A stretch of DNA of 64,000 nt. Source: Sporichthya brevicatena (GTDB taxonomy: Bacteria > Actinomycetota > Actinomycetes > Sporichthyales > Sporichthyaceae). Below the pieces are notes generated by a model that worked only from the letters and a program-made list of their open reading frames with translations, was not told the DNA's origin and did no database searches. The position numbers and the translations under genes were made by a program. Of the stretch, positions 32,264 to 39,951 are shown one piece after another (the stretch's first letter is position 1; each line of letters begins with the position of its first letter). The stretch covers positions 1 through 64,000 of the forward strand of contig NZ_BAAAHE010000045.1 of the NCBI RefSeq assembly GCF_039525035.1. The letters run 5' to 3'.

Positions 32264-33820
32264 ATGTCCGCCACCACGGTTCCGGCCTCGCGGCCGGACG
32301 ACGCCGCCCGTCCGGGCCAGGCGCACCCGGAGATCCCGCACCAGGTCGCACCCGCCGACGGGGTCGAGCAGGAGAGCGCCGCCGCGCGGGCTCACCGGCA
32401 CCGCTGGCTGGTGCTCGGCGTCCTCGGCATCGCGCAGCTGATGGTCGTCCTCGACGCGACGATCATGAACGTCGCGCTCCCGGCCGCGCAGAACGCGCTC
32501 GCGTTCTCCGACAGCGACCGGCAGTGGGTCGTCACCGCGTACGCGCTCGCGTTCGGCAGCCTGCTGCCGCTCGGCGGCCGGCTCTCGGACCTGTTCGGCC
32601 GGCGCGCGACGCTTCTCGTCGGGCTGGTCGGCTTCGCGGCCGCGTCCGCGCTCGGCGGCGCGGCACAGAACTTCGAGGTGCTCGTGACCGCCCGCGCGCT
32701 GCAGGGCGTGTTCGGCGCGCTGCTGGCGCCCGCCTGCCTGAGCCTGCTCACGACGACCTTCACCGACCCGAAGGAACGGGCCAAGGCCTTCGGCGTCTTC
32801 GGTGCCCTCGCCGGCACCGGCGGCGCGATCGGGCTGCTGCTCGGTGGTGCCCTGACCACCTACGCCTCGTGGCGCTGGGCGCTGTACATCAACCTGGTCT
32901 TCGCGGCCGTGGCGATCGTCGGCACCGCCGTCCTGCTCCCCCGCATGCAGCGCAGCGGCCAGGTGCGCCTCGACCTGCCGGGCACACTGACGATCTCCGC
33001 CGGCCTGTTCGCGCTGGTCTACGGGTTCTCGCACGCCGAGACCGACGGCTGGAGCAACGGCGTCACGATCTCCTCCCTCGCGGCCGCGGCCGTACTGCTC
33101 GTGCTCTTCGTGGTCCTGCAGACCCGAGTCTCGGACCCGCTGCTCCCGATGCGCGTCCTCGCCGACCGCACCCGGTCCGGCGCGTACCTCGCCGTGCTGA
33201 TCTCGGGCGCCGGGATGTTCGCGGTGTTCCTGTACCTGACGTACTACCTGCAGGCGGTTCTGGGCTTCTCGGCCATCCGCACCGGCGTCGCCTTCCTGCC
33301 GATGGTGGTCGCGCTGATCACCATGGCGCAGATCGCGAACATCGTGCTGCTACGCCGCATGGGCCCACGGGTCCTGGTCACGCTCGGCATGGCGGTCGCC
33401 GCGCTCGGCATGAGCGACTTCACCGTCATCACCGTCGAGGGCGACTACGCGACGCAGGTCCTGCCGGGCCTGATCGTGATGGGCATGGGCATCGGCCTGA
33501 TCTTCGCCCCGGCCATGCAGGCCGCGATCACGGGCATCGAGACGCGGGACTCCGGCGTCGCCTCCGCGATCGTCAACACGGCGCAGCAGGTCGGTGGCTC
33601 GGTGGGCCTGGCCCTGCTGGGCACGGTGGCCGGCGACGCGCTCACCTCGCACCTGGCGAAGGGTGAGGACGCCCGGTCCGCGATGGTCGAGTCCTACGTG
33701 ACGACCTTCTGGTGGGCGACCGCGATCTTCGCCGTCGGCGCGGTGCTGGTGGGCCTGCTGCTCCGCTCGGGCCGTCTGCCGGAAGCGGCCGAAGGGGCCG
33801 AGCCGGTGGTGGCGCACTGA
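32264..33820 (+). CDS. DHA2-family MFS exporter, copy 1
   Basis: 518 residues, 14-TM drug:H+ antiporter. A 47-residue Ala/Pro-rich hydrophilic tail precedes TM1 (LVLGVLGIAQLMVVLDATIM, with the Asp that QacA-type proteins use). Motif A is GGRLSDLFGRRATLL. ATG 32264 has GGAGG nine bases upstream. It is followed 12 bases later by a close paralogue, with long stretches of identity (for example VVTAYALAFGSLL, ALAGTGGA), so the pair arose by tandem duplication. Regulated by the divergent TetR, as judged from the operator. Confidence 0.92.
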   Translation: MSATTVPASRPDDAARPGQAHPEIPHQVAPADGVEQESAAARAHRHRWLVLGVLGIAQLMVVLDATIMNVALPAAQNALAFSDSDRQWVVTAYALAFGSLLPLGGRLSDLFGRRATLLVGLVGFAAASALGGAAQNFEVLVTARALQGVFGALLAPACLSLLTTTFTDPKERAKAFGVFGALAGTGGAIGLLLGGALTTYASWRWALYINLVFAAVAIVGTAVLLPRMQRSGQVRLDLPGTLTISAGLFALVYGFSHAETDGWSNGVTISSLAAAAVLLVLFVVLQTRVSDPLLPMRVLADRTRSGAYLAVLISGAGMFAVFLYLTYYLQAVLGFSAIRTGVAFLPMVVALITMAQIANIVLLRRMGPRVLVTLGMAVAALGMSDFTVITVEGDYATQVLPGLIVMGMGIGLIFAPAMQAAITGIETRDSGVASAIVNTAQQVGGSVGLALLGTVAGDALTSHLAKGEDARSAMVESYVTTFWWATAIFAVGAVLVGLLLRSGRLPEAAEGAEPVVAH

Positions 33821-33832
33821 CACCATGGTGAG

Positions 33833-35374
33833 GTGACGATCCCGACCCCGCGGCCCGCGTCCGCGCCGCAGGAACCTGCACCACCGACCGAGCCACCGGC
33901 GCCGTCGCGCCGGTGGCTCGTCATGTCGGTCCTGGGGATCGCGCAGCTGATGGTCGTGCTCGACGCGACGATCATGAACGTCGCCCTGCCGTCGGCCCAG
34001 GCCGCGCTCGGCATCTCCGACTCCGACCGCCAGTGGGTCGTCACCGCCTACGCCCTCGCCTTCGGCAGCCTGCTCCTTCTCGGCGGCCGGGTCAGCGATC
34101 TGATCGGCCGGCGGGCGACGTTCCTGCTCGGCCTGGTCGGCTTCGCGACCGCGTCGGCGATCGGGGGCGCCGCCCAGAACTTCGCGACGCTCGTGAGCGC
34201 CCGCGTCGGCCAGGGCGTCTTCGCGGCCCTCCTCGCACCGGCGGCCCTCAGTCTGCTGACCACCACGTTCACCGACCCGCGCGAGCGGGCGAAGGCCTTC
34301 GCGATCTTCGGGGCTCTGGCCGGCACCGGCGGGGCCGTCGGACTGCTGCTGGGCGGGAGCCTGACGACCTACGCGTCCTGGCGCTGGGCGCTCTACGTCA
34401 ACATCGCCTTCGCCGCCGTCGCGTTCCTCGGGGCGGTCCTGCTGCTGCCGAGGATCCCGCGCGGGCCGCGGCCGAAGCTCGACCTGATCGGCACCCTGAC
34501 CGCCTCGACCGGTCTGTTCGCGCTCGTGTTCGGGCTCTCCCGCGCGGAGACCGACGGCTGGTCGGACGACCTCACCGTCTTCTCCCTGGTCGCGTCCTCC
34601 GCCCTGTTGACGAGCTTCGTCGCGCTGCAGCGCACGTTCGCGCGCCAGGGCCGCCATCCCCTGCTGCCGCCGTCGATCGTGGCCGATCGTGACCGCGCCG
34701 GCGCGTTCCTCGCGATGCTCATCACGGGCTCGGGGATGTTCGCCGTGTTCCTGTTCCTGACCTACTACCTGCAGACGGTCATGGGGTACTCGGCGATCCG
34801 CACCGGCTGCGCGTTCCTGCCGATGGTCGCGATGATCGTGGTCTTCTCCCAGCTGACCAACCTGGTGCTGCTGCCCCGGATGGGGGCGCGCGTCCTGATC
34901 CCGCTCGGCATGGCGGTCGCCGCGCTCGCGATGAGCGACTGGACGACGATCGACGCCCACGGCGACTACGCGACCGAGGTGCTGCCCGGCTTCCTCGTCC
35001 TGGGCATGGGCCTGGGCCTGATCTTCTCGCCGACGATCCAGGGCGCCGTGTCCCGCGTGCACCCGCGGGACGCCGGCGTCGCCTCGGCCCTGGTCAACAC
35101 CATGCAGCAGGTGGGTGGGTCGATCGGCATCGCGCTGCTGTCGACGATCGCGGCCGACGCCGCCGAGGACCGGCTCGCCGGCCGCGAGTCGACGCCGTTC
35201 GCCCTCGCCGACGCCGCGGCCCACTCCTACGTCGTCGCGTTCTGGTGGGCGTGCGCGATCTTCTCCGTCGGCGCGGTGGTGGTGGCGCTGCTCCTGCGCG
35301 CCCCGGCTCAGCCGGCGAGCAGCAACTCGCTCAGCGGCCGCCGCTCCCGCGGGGCGCGCTCCCGCGCCGCGTAG
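33833..35374 (+). CDS. DHA2-family MFS exporter, copy 2
   Basis: 513 residues, paralogue of the preceding exporter with a shorter N-terminus. It keeps LMVVLDATIMNVALPSAQAAL, GGRVSDLIGRRATFLL and the C-terminal MQQVGGSIGIALLSTIAADAAEDRLAG. GTG 33833 is the likely start, in one transcript with copy 1. Its last 67 bases, coding for SNSLSGRRSRGARSRAA, overlap the 3' end of the nitroreductase gene on the other strand, so the Arg-rich C-terminus is probably an extension beyond the usual end. Confidence 0.91.
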   Translation: MTIPTPRPASAPQEPAPPTEPPAPSRRWLVMSVLGIAQLMVVLDATIMNVALPSAQAALGISDSDRQWVVTAYALAFGSLLLLGGRVSDLIGRRATFLLGLVGFATASAIGGAAQNFATLVSARVGQGVFAALLAPAALSLLTTTFTDPRERAKAFAIFGALAGTGGAVGLLLGGSLTTYASWRWALYVNIAFAAVAFLGAVLLLPRIPRGPRPKLDLIGTLTASTGLFALVFGLSRAETDGWSDDLTVFSLVASSALLTSFVALQRTFARQGRHPLLPPSIVADRDRAGAFLAMLITGSGMFAVFLFLTYYLQTVMGYSAIRTGCAFLPMVAMIVVFSQLTNLVLLPRMGARVLIPLGMAVAALAMSDWTTIDAHGDYATEVLPGFLVLGMGLGLIFSPTIQGAVSRVHPRDAGVASALVNTMQQVGGSIGIALLSTIAADAAEDRLAGRESTPFALADAAAHSYVVAFWWACAIFSVGAVVVALLLRAPAQPASSNSLSGRRSRGARSRAA

Positions 35375-35907
35375 GGCTCCGGGAGGTCGGCCTCGGGGTC
35401 GAGCTGCCCGATCGCCACGACCGAGATCGGGCGCAGCTCCGGCGCCAGCCCGAAGCGGGCCACGACGCCGTCGGCGTCGAACCCGCCCATCTGATGCACC
35501 GCCAGCCCAAGCTCCTCGGCCTGGACCGACAGGTGGGCCACGGCCTGCCCGGTGTCGTACACGGCCCACGGGGCCGTGCTCGCCGGTGCGGTGTCGGCGA
35601 CCGCCACGATCAACAGCGAGGCCCGCGGGGCCCAGGCCTGGTTACCGGGATTGAGCAGCTCGACGATCGCGTCGAAGGTCTGCTCGCCCCGGCGGCCCAC
35701 CAGGAAGCGCCACGGCTGGGCGTTCGCGGCCGACGGCGCCCAGCGGGCGGCCTCCAGCAGCGCGTGCAGGTCGCCGTCGGAGACCTCGTGCGCGGGATCG
35801 AACCCGCGCGGGCTCCATCGCCCGGCGAGCAGTGGGTGCAGGCGAGCCTGCGTGTCCGCCTGCCGGTCCGGCAGGGGCGCACGCGTCACGGTCGGTGTTG
35901 CAGACAT
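35308..35907 (-). CDS. Nitroreductase-family FMN protein
   Basis: 199 residues of the nitroreductase fold: HPLLAGRWSPRGFDPAHEVSD, the FMN-phosphate-binding ARWAPSAANAQPWRF, and a late AELRPISVVAIGQ stretch. Such enzymes use NAD(P)H to reduce nitro groups, quinones or enones. ATG 35907 is chosen (MSATPTVTRAPLPDR) rather than a frame nine codons longer. The 3' end overlaps the DHA2 copy 2 gene by 67 bases in antisense. An imperfectly known palindrome lies upstream. Confidence 0.88.
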   Translation of the reverse strand: MSATPTVTRAPLPDRQADTQARLHPLLAGRWSPRGFDPAHEVSDGDLHALLEAARWAPSAANAQPWRFLVGRRGEQTFDAIVELLNPGNQAWAPRASLLIVAVADTAPASTAPWAVYDTGQAVAHLSVQAEELGLAVHQMGGFDADGVVARFGLAPELRPISVVAIGQLDPEADLPEPYAARERAPRERRPLSELLLAG

Positions 35908-35937
35908 GGCGGTCCCCCAGCATCGACGTCTCATACA

Positions 35938-35950
35938 TGACGTGTCGTCA
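35938..35950. promoter_or_regulatory. Small palindrome upstream of nitroreductase
   Basis: TGACG-TGT-CGTCA, 30 bases upstream of the nitroreductase start and also downstream of the pirin gene. Possible operator, low certainty. Confidence 0.3.
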
Positions 35951-35985
35951 GAACTGTTGCGTGGTAGCGGGATCGTGCCCGGAGA

Positions 35986-36753
35986 TCAGCTCGCCAGCGT
36001 GGCGTGCATCTCCCAGACGAGGATCTCGGCCGGCTCCGTCCCCGCGGTGACGCGCTGTCCACCGGTGGCGGTGAACCGGACGGCGTCGCCCGGCGCGAGC
36101 ACCCCGGCGCCCTCGAGCTCGACCGAGCCGCGGGGCACGAACAGGTGCAGGTACGGGGCCTCGGGCAGCGTCACGCTCTGCCCGGGCGCGAGCCGGGCGG
36201 CATGCAGCGCGGCGTAGCGGTTGCGGATCCGGATCGCGGCCGCGTCGGCGTGCTGCGGCATGCCGGACGCCACCGGGATCAGTCCGCCGGAGAGCAGCTC
36301 ACCGTCGATCTCGAGCTGTTCGTACCCCGGTTCCACGCCGTTCTCGTCGGGCACGACCCACATCTGGACGAAGTGGACCGGCTCGTCGTGCTGCTCGCCG
36401 CCCAGGCGCCACGAGTCGTTCTTCTCCGAGTGCAGGATTCCGGTTCCCGCACTCATCCGCTGCGCCAGCCCGGGGTAGATGACCCCGGAGTGGCCGGTCG
36501 AGTCCTGGTGGACCAGCGACCCGGTCAGGACCCAGGTGACGATCTCCATGTCCCGGTGGGGATGCGTCTCGAACCCCATCCCCGGCGTCACGATGTCGTC
36601 GTTGTTCACCAGCAGCAGGCCGTGGTGGACGTTGGTCGGGTCCCAGTGGTGGCCGAAAGAGAAGGAGTGCTTCGAGTCCAGCCAGCCGATGTCGGTCTTC
36701 GCGCGGTCCTCCGCGCGCCGGACCTCGAGCTTCGGCTGCAGCAGCGTGCTCAT
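35986..36753 (-). CDS. Pirin family protein (bicupin)
   Basis: 255 residues. The N-terminal cupin has the pirin signature: DSKHSFSFGHHWDPTNVHHG, FETHPHRDMEIVTWVLTGSLVHQDS and GTGILHSE, giving the three His and Glu metal ligands. The C-terminal half is a second cupin. Some pirins act as quercetin 2,3-dioxygenases; others bind transcription factors, so the exact role is open. ATG 36753 has GGGAGG nine bases upstream; an ATG three codons earlier is too close to that site. It is downstream of the yceI-like gene on the same strand (50 bases apart). Confidence 0.9.
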   Translation of the reverse strand: MSTLLQPKLEVRRAEDRAKTDIGWLDSKHSFSFGHHWDPTNVHHGLLLVNNDDIVTPGMGFETHPHRDMEIVTWVLTGSLVHQDSTGHSGVIYPGLAQRMSAGTGILHSEKNDSWRLGGEQHDEPVHFVQMWVVPDENGVEPGYEQLEIDGELLSGGLIPVASGMPQHADAAAIRIRNRYAALHAARLAPGQSVTLPEAPYLHLFVPRGSVELEGAGVLAPGDAVRFTATGGQRVTAGTEPAEILVWEMHATLAS

Positions 36754-36803
36754 GGAGCTCATCCTCCCTCGTACGTTCGGGACCTGCTGGTCGTGTCGTG
36801 CGC

Positions 36804-37355
36804 TCAGGCGTTCTTGACGGCGGAGACGTCGAACTCGAGCGTGATCTTCTCGGAGACCAGGACACCGCCGGCCTCGAGCGCGGCGTTGAAGTTGACGCCC
36901 CAGTCCTTGCGGTTGATGACGGCCTTGCCCTCGAAGCCGACGCGGGTGTTGCCCCACGGGTCGACAGCCAGGCCGGTGTACTCGAAGTCCACCGCGACCT
37001 GCTTGGTGACGCCCTTGATGGTGAGGTCGCCGATCAGGCGGTACTGGTCGTCGCCGAGCGACTCGGCCGAGGTGGAGACGAAGGTGATCTCCGGGTAGGT
37101 CGCGGCGTCGAAGAAGTCGTTGGTGCGCAGGTGCTCGTCGCGCTGGTCGTTGCCGGTGTCGACGCTGGCCACCTGGATCGTCAGCGAGGCGGAGCTGCGG
37201 GTCGGGTCCTCGGCGTCCAGGTGGGCGGTGCCGGTGAACTCGGTGAAGGCGCCGCGGACCTTGGTCACCATCGCGTGCCGGGCCACGAAGCCGAGGCGCG
37301 TGTGCGTGGTGTCGAGGGTGTAGTCGCCGGTCAGCTGAGAAACGGTGGTGGTCAT
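36804..37355 (-). CDS. YceI-family lipocalin-like protein
   Basis: 183 residues forming the YceI beta-barrel: GDYTLDTTHTRLGFVARHAMVTKVRGAFTEF at the N-terminus, SVDTGNDQRDEHLRTNDFFDAATYPEITF in the middle and DFEYTGLAVDPWGNTRVGFEGKAVINRKDWG near the end. YceI proteins bind polyisoprenoid lipids or amides. No signal peptide is seen, so it is cytoplasmic here. It is head-to-head with a MarR gene, with palindromes in between. Pairing of yceI with marR is common and suggests a redox or lipid stress response. Confidence 0.93.
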   Translation of the reverse strand: MTTTVSQLTGDYTLDTTHTRLGFVARHAMVTKVRGAFTEFTGTAHLDAEDPTRSSASLTIQVASVDTGNDQRDEHLRTNDFFDAATYPEITFVSTSAESLGDDQYRLIGDLTIKGVTKQVAVDFEYTGLAVDPWGNTRVGFEGKAVINRKDWGVNFNAALEAGGVLVSEKITLEFDVSAVKNA

Positions 37356-37379
37356 GGGAAGCTCCTGTCGGGCGAAGTG

Positions 37380-37423
37380 GTTGATGTATCAACGACTCTA
37401 AGGAGTAGGTCGATGACATGTCA
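37380..37423. promoter_or_regulatory. MarR operator palindromes between yceI-like and marR genes
   Basis: GTTGAT-GT-ATCAAC (37380-37393) and TGACA-TGTCA (37414-37423); the second overlaps the marR start codon. The RBS AAGGAG lies between them. Both fit MarR-type operators. Confidence 0.65.
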
Positions 37424-38012
37424 ACTACCGCCGTGGCAGAATGATTCCGTGACGCAGCCCACTGCCGACGAGACCCACTGGCTCACCGACCGTGAGCAGG
37501 TGGCCTGGCGCGCGATGATCGCGATGTGGACCCGGCTGAACGCCCAGCTGGCCCGCGAGATGGCCGCCAACTCCGAGCTCTCGATGGCCGACTTCTCCGT
37601 CCTCGTCGCGCTGACCGACACCTGCGCCGGGCGCACCCGCGCCTTCTCCCTCGCCGAGGCGCTGCAGTGGGAGAAGAGCCGCCTGTCCCACCAGCTCGCC
37701 CGGATGGAGAAGCGCGGCCTGATCGAGCGGACCGAGTGCGCCGAGGACGGCCGCGGCCAGATCGTCGGCGTCACGGCCGCCGGTCGCCGGGCGATCGAGG
37801 CGGCCGCCCCACCCCACGTCGCCGCCGTCCGCCGGCTGTTCCTCGACGCCCTGACCCCGGATCAGCTCGAGACCATGACCGAGATCGCGAAGGCCGCACT
37901 GCTCCGGATCGACGGCACCGTCGAGATCCCCGGCCTGCCCCAGGCCTGCGGCGAGGCCACGGCCACCGCTCCGGCCAACGGTTCCCATGAACCGCACGGG
38001 GAGCGCGTATAG
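37413..38012 (+). CDS. MarR-family regulator
   Basis: 199 residues. Winged-HTH domain: LSMADFSVLVALTDT, FSLAEALQWEKSRLSHQLARMEKRGLIERTECAEDGRGQIVGVTAAGRRAIEAA, the standard MarR wing. The start is set at ATG 37413 because AAGGAG precedes it at good spacing; a GTG at 37449 has no such site. Divergent from the yceI-like gene, which it probably represses together with itself. The first twelve residues (MTCQ...) include one Cys, but a redox-sensor role cannot be claimed. Confidence 0.9.
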   Translation: MTCQLPPWQNDSVTQPTADETHWLTDREQVAWRAMIAMWTRLNAQLAREMAANSELSMADFSVLVALTDTCAGRTRAFSLAEALQWEKSRLSHQLARMEKRGLIERTECAEDGRGQIVGVTAAGRRAIEAAAPPHVAAVRRLFLDALTPDQLETMTEIAKAALLRIDGTVEIPGLPQACGEATATAPANGSHEPHGERV

Positions 38013-38022
38013 GGTCAGGCGC

Positions 38023-38322
38023 GTGATTTTCAAGCGCGTCGGTGAGGGTCGTCCCTATCCCGACCACGGCACCAGCCAGCGGGCGTGGTCAGTCGTCCCC
38101 CCGCGTGCCGTGCGTCTCGACCAGCTGATCACCACCAAGAGTCAGCTCGACCTGGCCACCCTGCTCTCCGAGGACTCGACGTTCTACGGCGATCTGTTCG
38201 CCCACGTCGTGGAATGGCGCGGCGAGCTCTACCTGGAGGACGGGCTGCACCGCGCGGTTCGCGCGGCACTGCGGCAGCGCACCGTCGTCCACGCCCGAAT
38301 CCTCGAACTCGGCGACGACTGA
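38023..38322 (+). CDS. Conserved VapB-antitoxin-like actinobacterial protein
   Basis: 99 residues. Conserved actinobacterial protein, read as VIFKRVGEGRPYPDHG, then RLDQLITTKSQLDLATLLSEDSTFYGDLFAHVVEWRGELYLEDGLHRAVRAAL. Databases often label its family as VapB-type antitoxin, but no toxin gene is nearby, so a toxin-antitoxin role is doubtful. The GTG start is at 38023, 10 bases after the marR stop. It precedes a LytR_C protein, a neighbourhood seen in other actinobacteria. Function unknown. Confidence 0.75.
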   Translation: MIFKRVGEGRPYPDHGTSQRAWSVVPPRAVRLDQLITTKSQLDLATLLSEDSTFYGDLFAHVVEWRGELYLEDGLHRAVRAALRQRTVVHARILELGDD

Positions 38323-38493
38323 AACTCCGTCGCTCCGTTCGGGTGATCTCGATTTCATGACTCCCCGATGTGGGGGCAACGGTTGACCTAGCCTGGGCCA
38401 AGGAGCTGGTCAGCCCGCCCGTCCGGGCCGGATGATCAATACCGCGGGGGCGGGTTCCACCCTCGCTCGGGGACATCAGGTCAGGGGAGAACC

Positions 38494-39036
38494 GTGAACG
38501 TGTTTCGACCGCCGGGGAGCAGCAGTGTTCCGCGGTTCCGGCCGGTCAACACCCGCAAACGCGTGCGGAACGTGTCGATCGTGCTCGCGAGCTGCACCGT
38601 GCTCGGCATCGGGGCCTGGACCTTCGGCGTGAACCCCAACGGCGACTGGCGGACCAAGTGCGAGCGCGGCGAGTACGTCGCCCCGCGCCCGGACCCGGTC
38701 ACCGTCAACGTCTACAACGGCACGGGCCTCGGCGGTCTCGCCGCGACGATCAAGACCCAGCTGGAGGAAAAGGGCTTCCAGATCGGCGAGGTTGCCAACG
38801 ACCCGATCGGCCGGAAGATCCGCGGCACCGGCGAGGTCCGCTACGGCGCGGCCGCCGAGACGACCAACATCATCCGTGCGCTGCGCTCCTGGCAGCCCGG
38901 CATGGTGCTCGTGAAGGACCGCCGGCCCGGCCCGGAGGTCGACTTCGTCATGGGCCAGAAGTTCGACGCGCTGCTCGAGAAGCCCGAACCGCCGCCGGAC
39001 ACGCCCAAGGCGGCCTGCAAGTCCGACAGCGAGTAA
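38494..39036 (+). CDS. LytR_C domain membrane protein
   Basis: 180 residues. One TM (VSIVLASCTVLGIGAWTFGV, about 28-47), then an external LytR C-terminal domain: VTVNVYNGTGLGGLAATIKTQLEEKGFQIGEVAND and RYGAAAETTNIIRALRSW. This domain occurs at the end of LytR-CpsA-Psr enzymes but here stands alone, without the catalytic part. It may bind cell-wall polymers. The GTG start at 38494 follows a 171-bp gap with no other gene. A 50-bp perfect palindrome follows its stop. Confidence 0.9.
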   Translation: MNVFRPPGSSSVPRFRPVNTRKRVRNVSIVLASCTVLGIGAWTFGVNPNGDWRTKCERGEYVAPRPDPVTVNVYNGTGLGGLAATIKTQLEEKGFQIGEVANDPIGRKIRGTGEVRYGAAAETTNIIRALRSWQPGMVLVKDRRPGPEVDFVMGQKFDALLEKPEPPPDTPKAACKSDSE

Positions 39037-39045
39037 CAGCCGTAC

Positions 39046-39095
39046 CAGTGGGGGTGTCACCCTTTCCGGCGCCGGAAAGGGTGACACCCCCACTG
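39046..39095. repeat. Perfect 50-bp palindrome, GGGTGTCACCC family
   Basis: Left arm 39046-39070 (begins CAGTGGGGGTGTCACCC) and right arm 39071-39095 are exact reverse complements, meeting at GGC/GCC. It lies 10 bases after the LytR_C stop. Same core and centre (CCTTTCYGGCGCCRGAAAGG) as at 25134-25177. Confidence 0.92.
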
Positions 39096-39129
39096 CGGTG
39101 CGCGCGGTTCTCGGGCGGTCTTTAACGCT

Positions 39130-39172
39130 GAAGGCCCGGTAACTCCGTCACTCGGACGGGTTCCGGGCCTTC
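39130..39172. terminator. Bidirectional terminator between LytR_C and bldC
   Basis: GAAGGCCCGG (39130-39139) pairs with CCGGGCCTTC (39163-39172); an inner stem CCGTC/GACGG sits within the loop. It lies 3' of bldC (minus strand) and of the LytR_C gene. Confidence 0.75.
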
Positions 39173-39290
39173 GGCCGTTCGGCTGAATTCTGTTGTCGAC
39201 CTCGGAGTCGCGGCGGCGACTACCGGTGGTCTGCGGCGGAGCGGTGTCGGGGAGGGACCAACACCGCACGCCGCGGCGCGTCGGTGGTGC

Positions 39291-39506
39291 TCAGTTGTCC
39301 AGGCGGCTGGACTGCTGGGGAATGGTCCCCTGCAGCAGCTGGCGAACCTCGGACTCGCGGTACCGGCGGTGCCCGCCGAGCGTGCGGATCGAGGTGAGCT
39401 TGCCGGCCTTGGCCCAACGCGTGACCGTCTTCGGGTCGACGCGGAACATGGTGGCCACCTCAGCCGGCGTGAGCAGGGCCTCGGTCTCCGGGGTACGTGC
39501 GTTCAT
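39291..39506 (-). CDS. bldC: BldC-type MerR-like developmental regulator
   Basis: 71 residues, almost only a winged HTH: LLTPAEVATMFRVDPKTVTRWAKAGKLTSIRTLGGHRRYRESEVRQLLQG. This is the BldC pattern of Streptomyces, where it binds A/T-rich direct repeats cooperatively and holds back sporulation genes. ATG 39506 has AGGAGGAG eight bases upstream. A 445-bp intergenic region separates it from divergent vdh, as expected for a long regulated promoter. The neighbourhood purF-purM-DUF3073-vdh is shared with Streptomyces. Confidence 0.95.
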   Translation of the reverse strand: MNARTPETEALLTPAEVATMFRVDPKTVTRWAKAGKLTSIRTLGGHRRYRESEVRQLLQGTIPQQSSRLDN

Positions 39507-39951
39507 GGCGGGCTCCTCCTAGTCGAGCGGCCTTGGTGCCGTCTCGTACAACGATGGTGCCCTAGGGGCCGGATGTCCGTAATGGTCCTACCGGATCATT
39601 TTGGAGCAAGCCGACCGGCCAGGGACCAGGTCAACCGAACGGACGATGCCTTTTTCCGATCGTCGGCACGCCTTCTGCAGCCCTATCCGGTAGGACCCGG
39701 CCTGCGCGCTGATGTGCCTGATCAGAGATTACCTTTGGTATGTCGCTGGTCAACCAGCATGGCCGTAGTCGGGACCACTCACCAACGAATGGTCAATTAT
39801 TTCTTTTGCGCCATCCGGTGGAGACAACGCGGGCAGGGACTGAAGAAGCCGTCCAAATCGCCGCGCCCGAGGTGGGGAAACCGGCCGCCGCATTCACCGC
39901 TCCGGCCGTACCCTGAACGGCGCAAAGGCGCCTCAGAGGAAGGTTCCGGCC
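39507..39951. promoter_or_regulatory. Long bldC/vdh divergent control region
   Basis: A 445-bp gene-free stretch of lower GC than its surroundings. It holds a perfect 12-bp inverted repeat, GTCCTACCGGAT (39585-39596) and ATCCGGTAGGAC (39685-39696), 88 bp apart. It also has a palindrome GCTGGT-CA-ACCAGC (39745-39758) and A/T-rich stretches (near 39650 and 39794). No plausible small gene was seen. Confidence 0.6.

Noticed and set aside
37449-37451. GTG as marR start
   Set aside because: ATG 37413 has AAGGAG at proper spacing; the GTG has no ribosome site.
38023-38322. Antitoxin of a toxin-antitoxin pair
   Set aside because: No toxin-like gene on either side; the neighbours are a MarR regulator and a LytR_C protein, so only the family label supports it.
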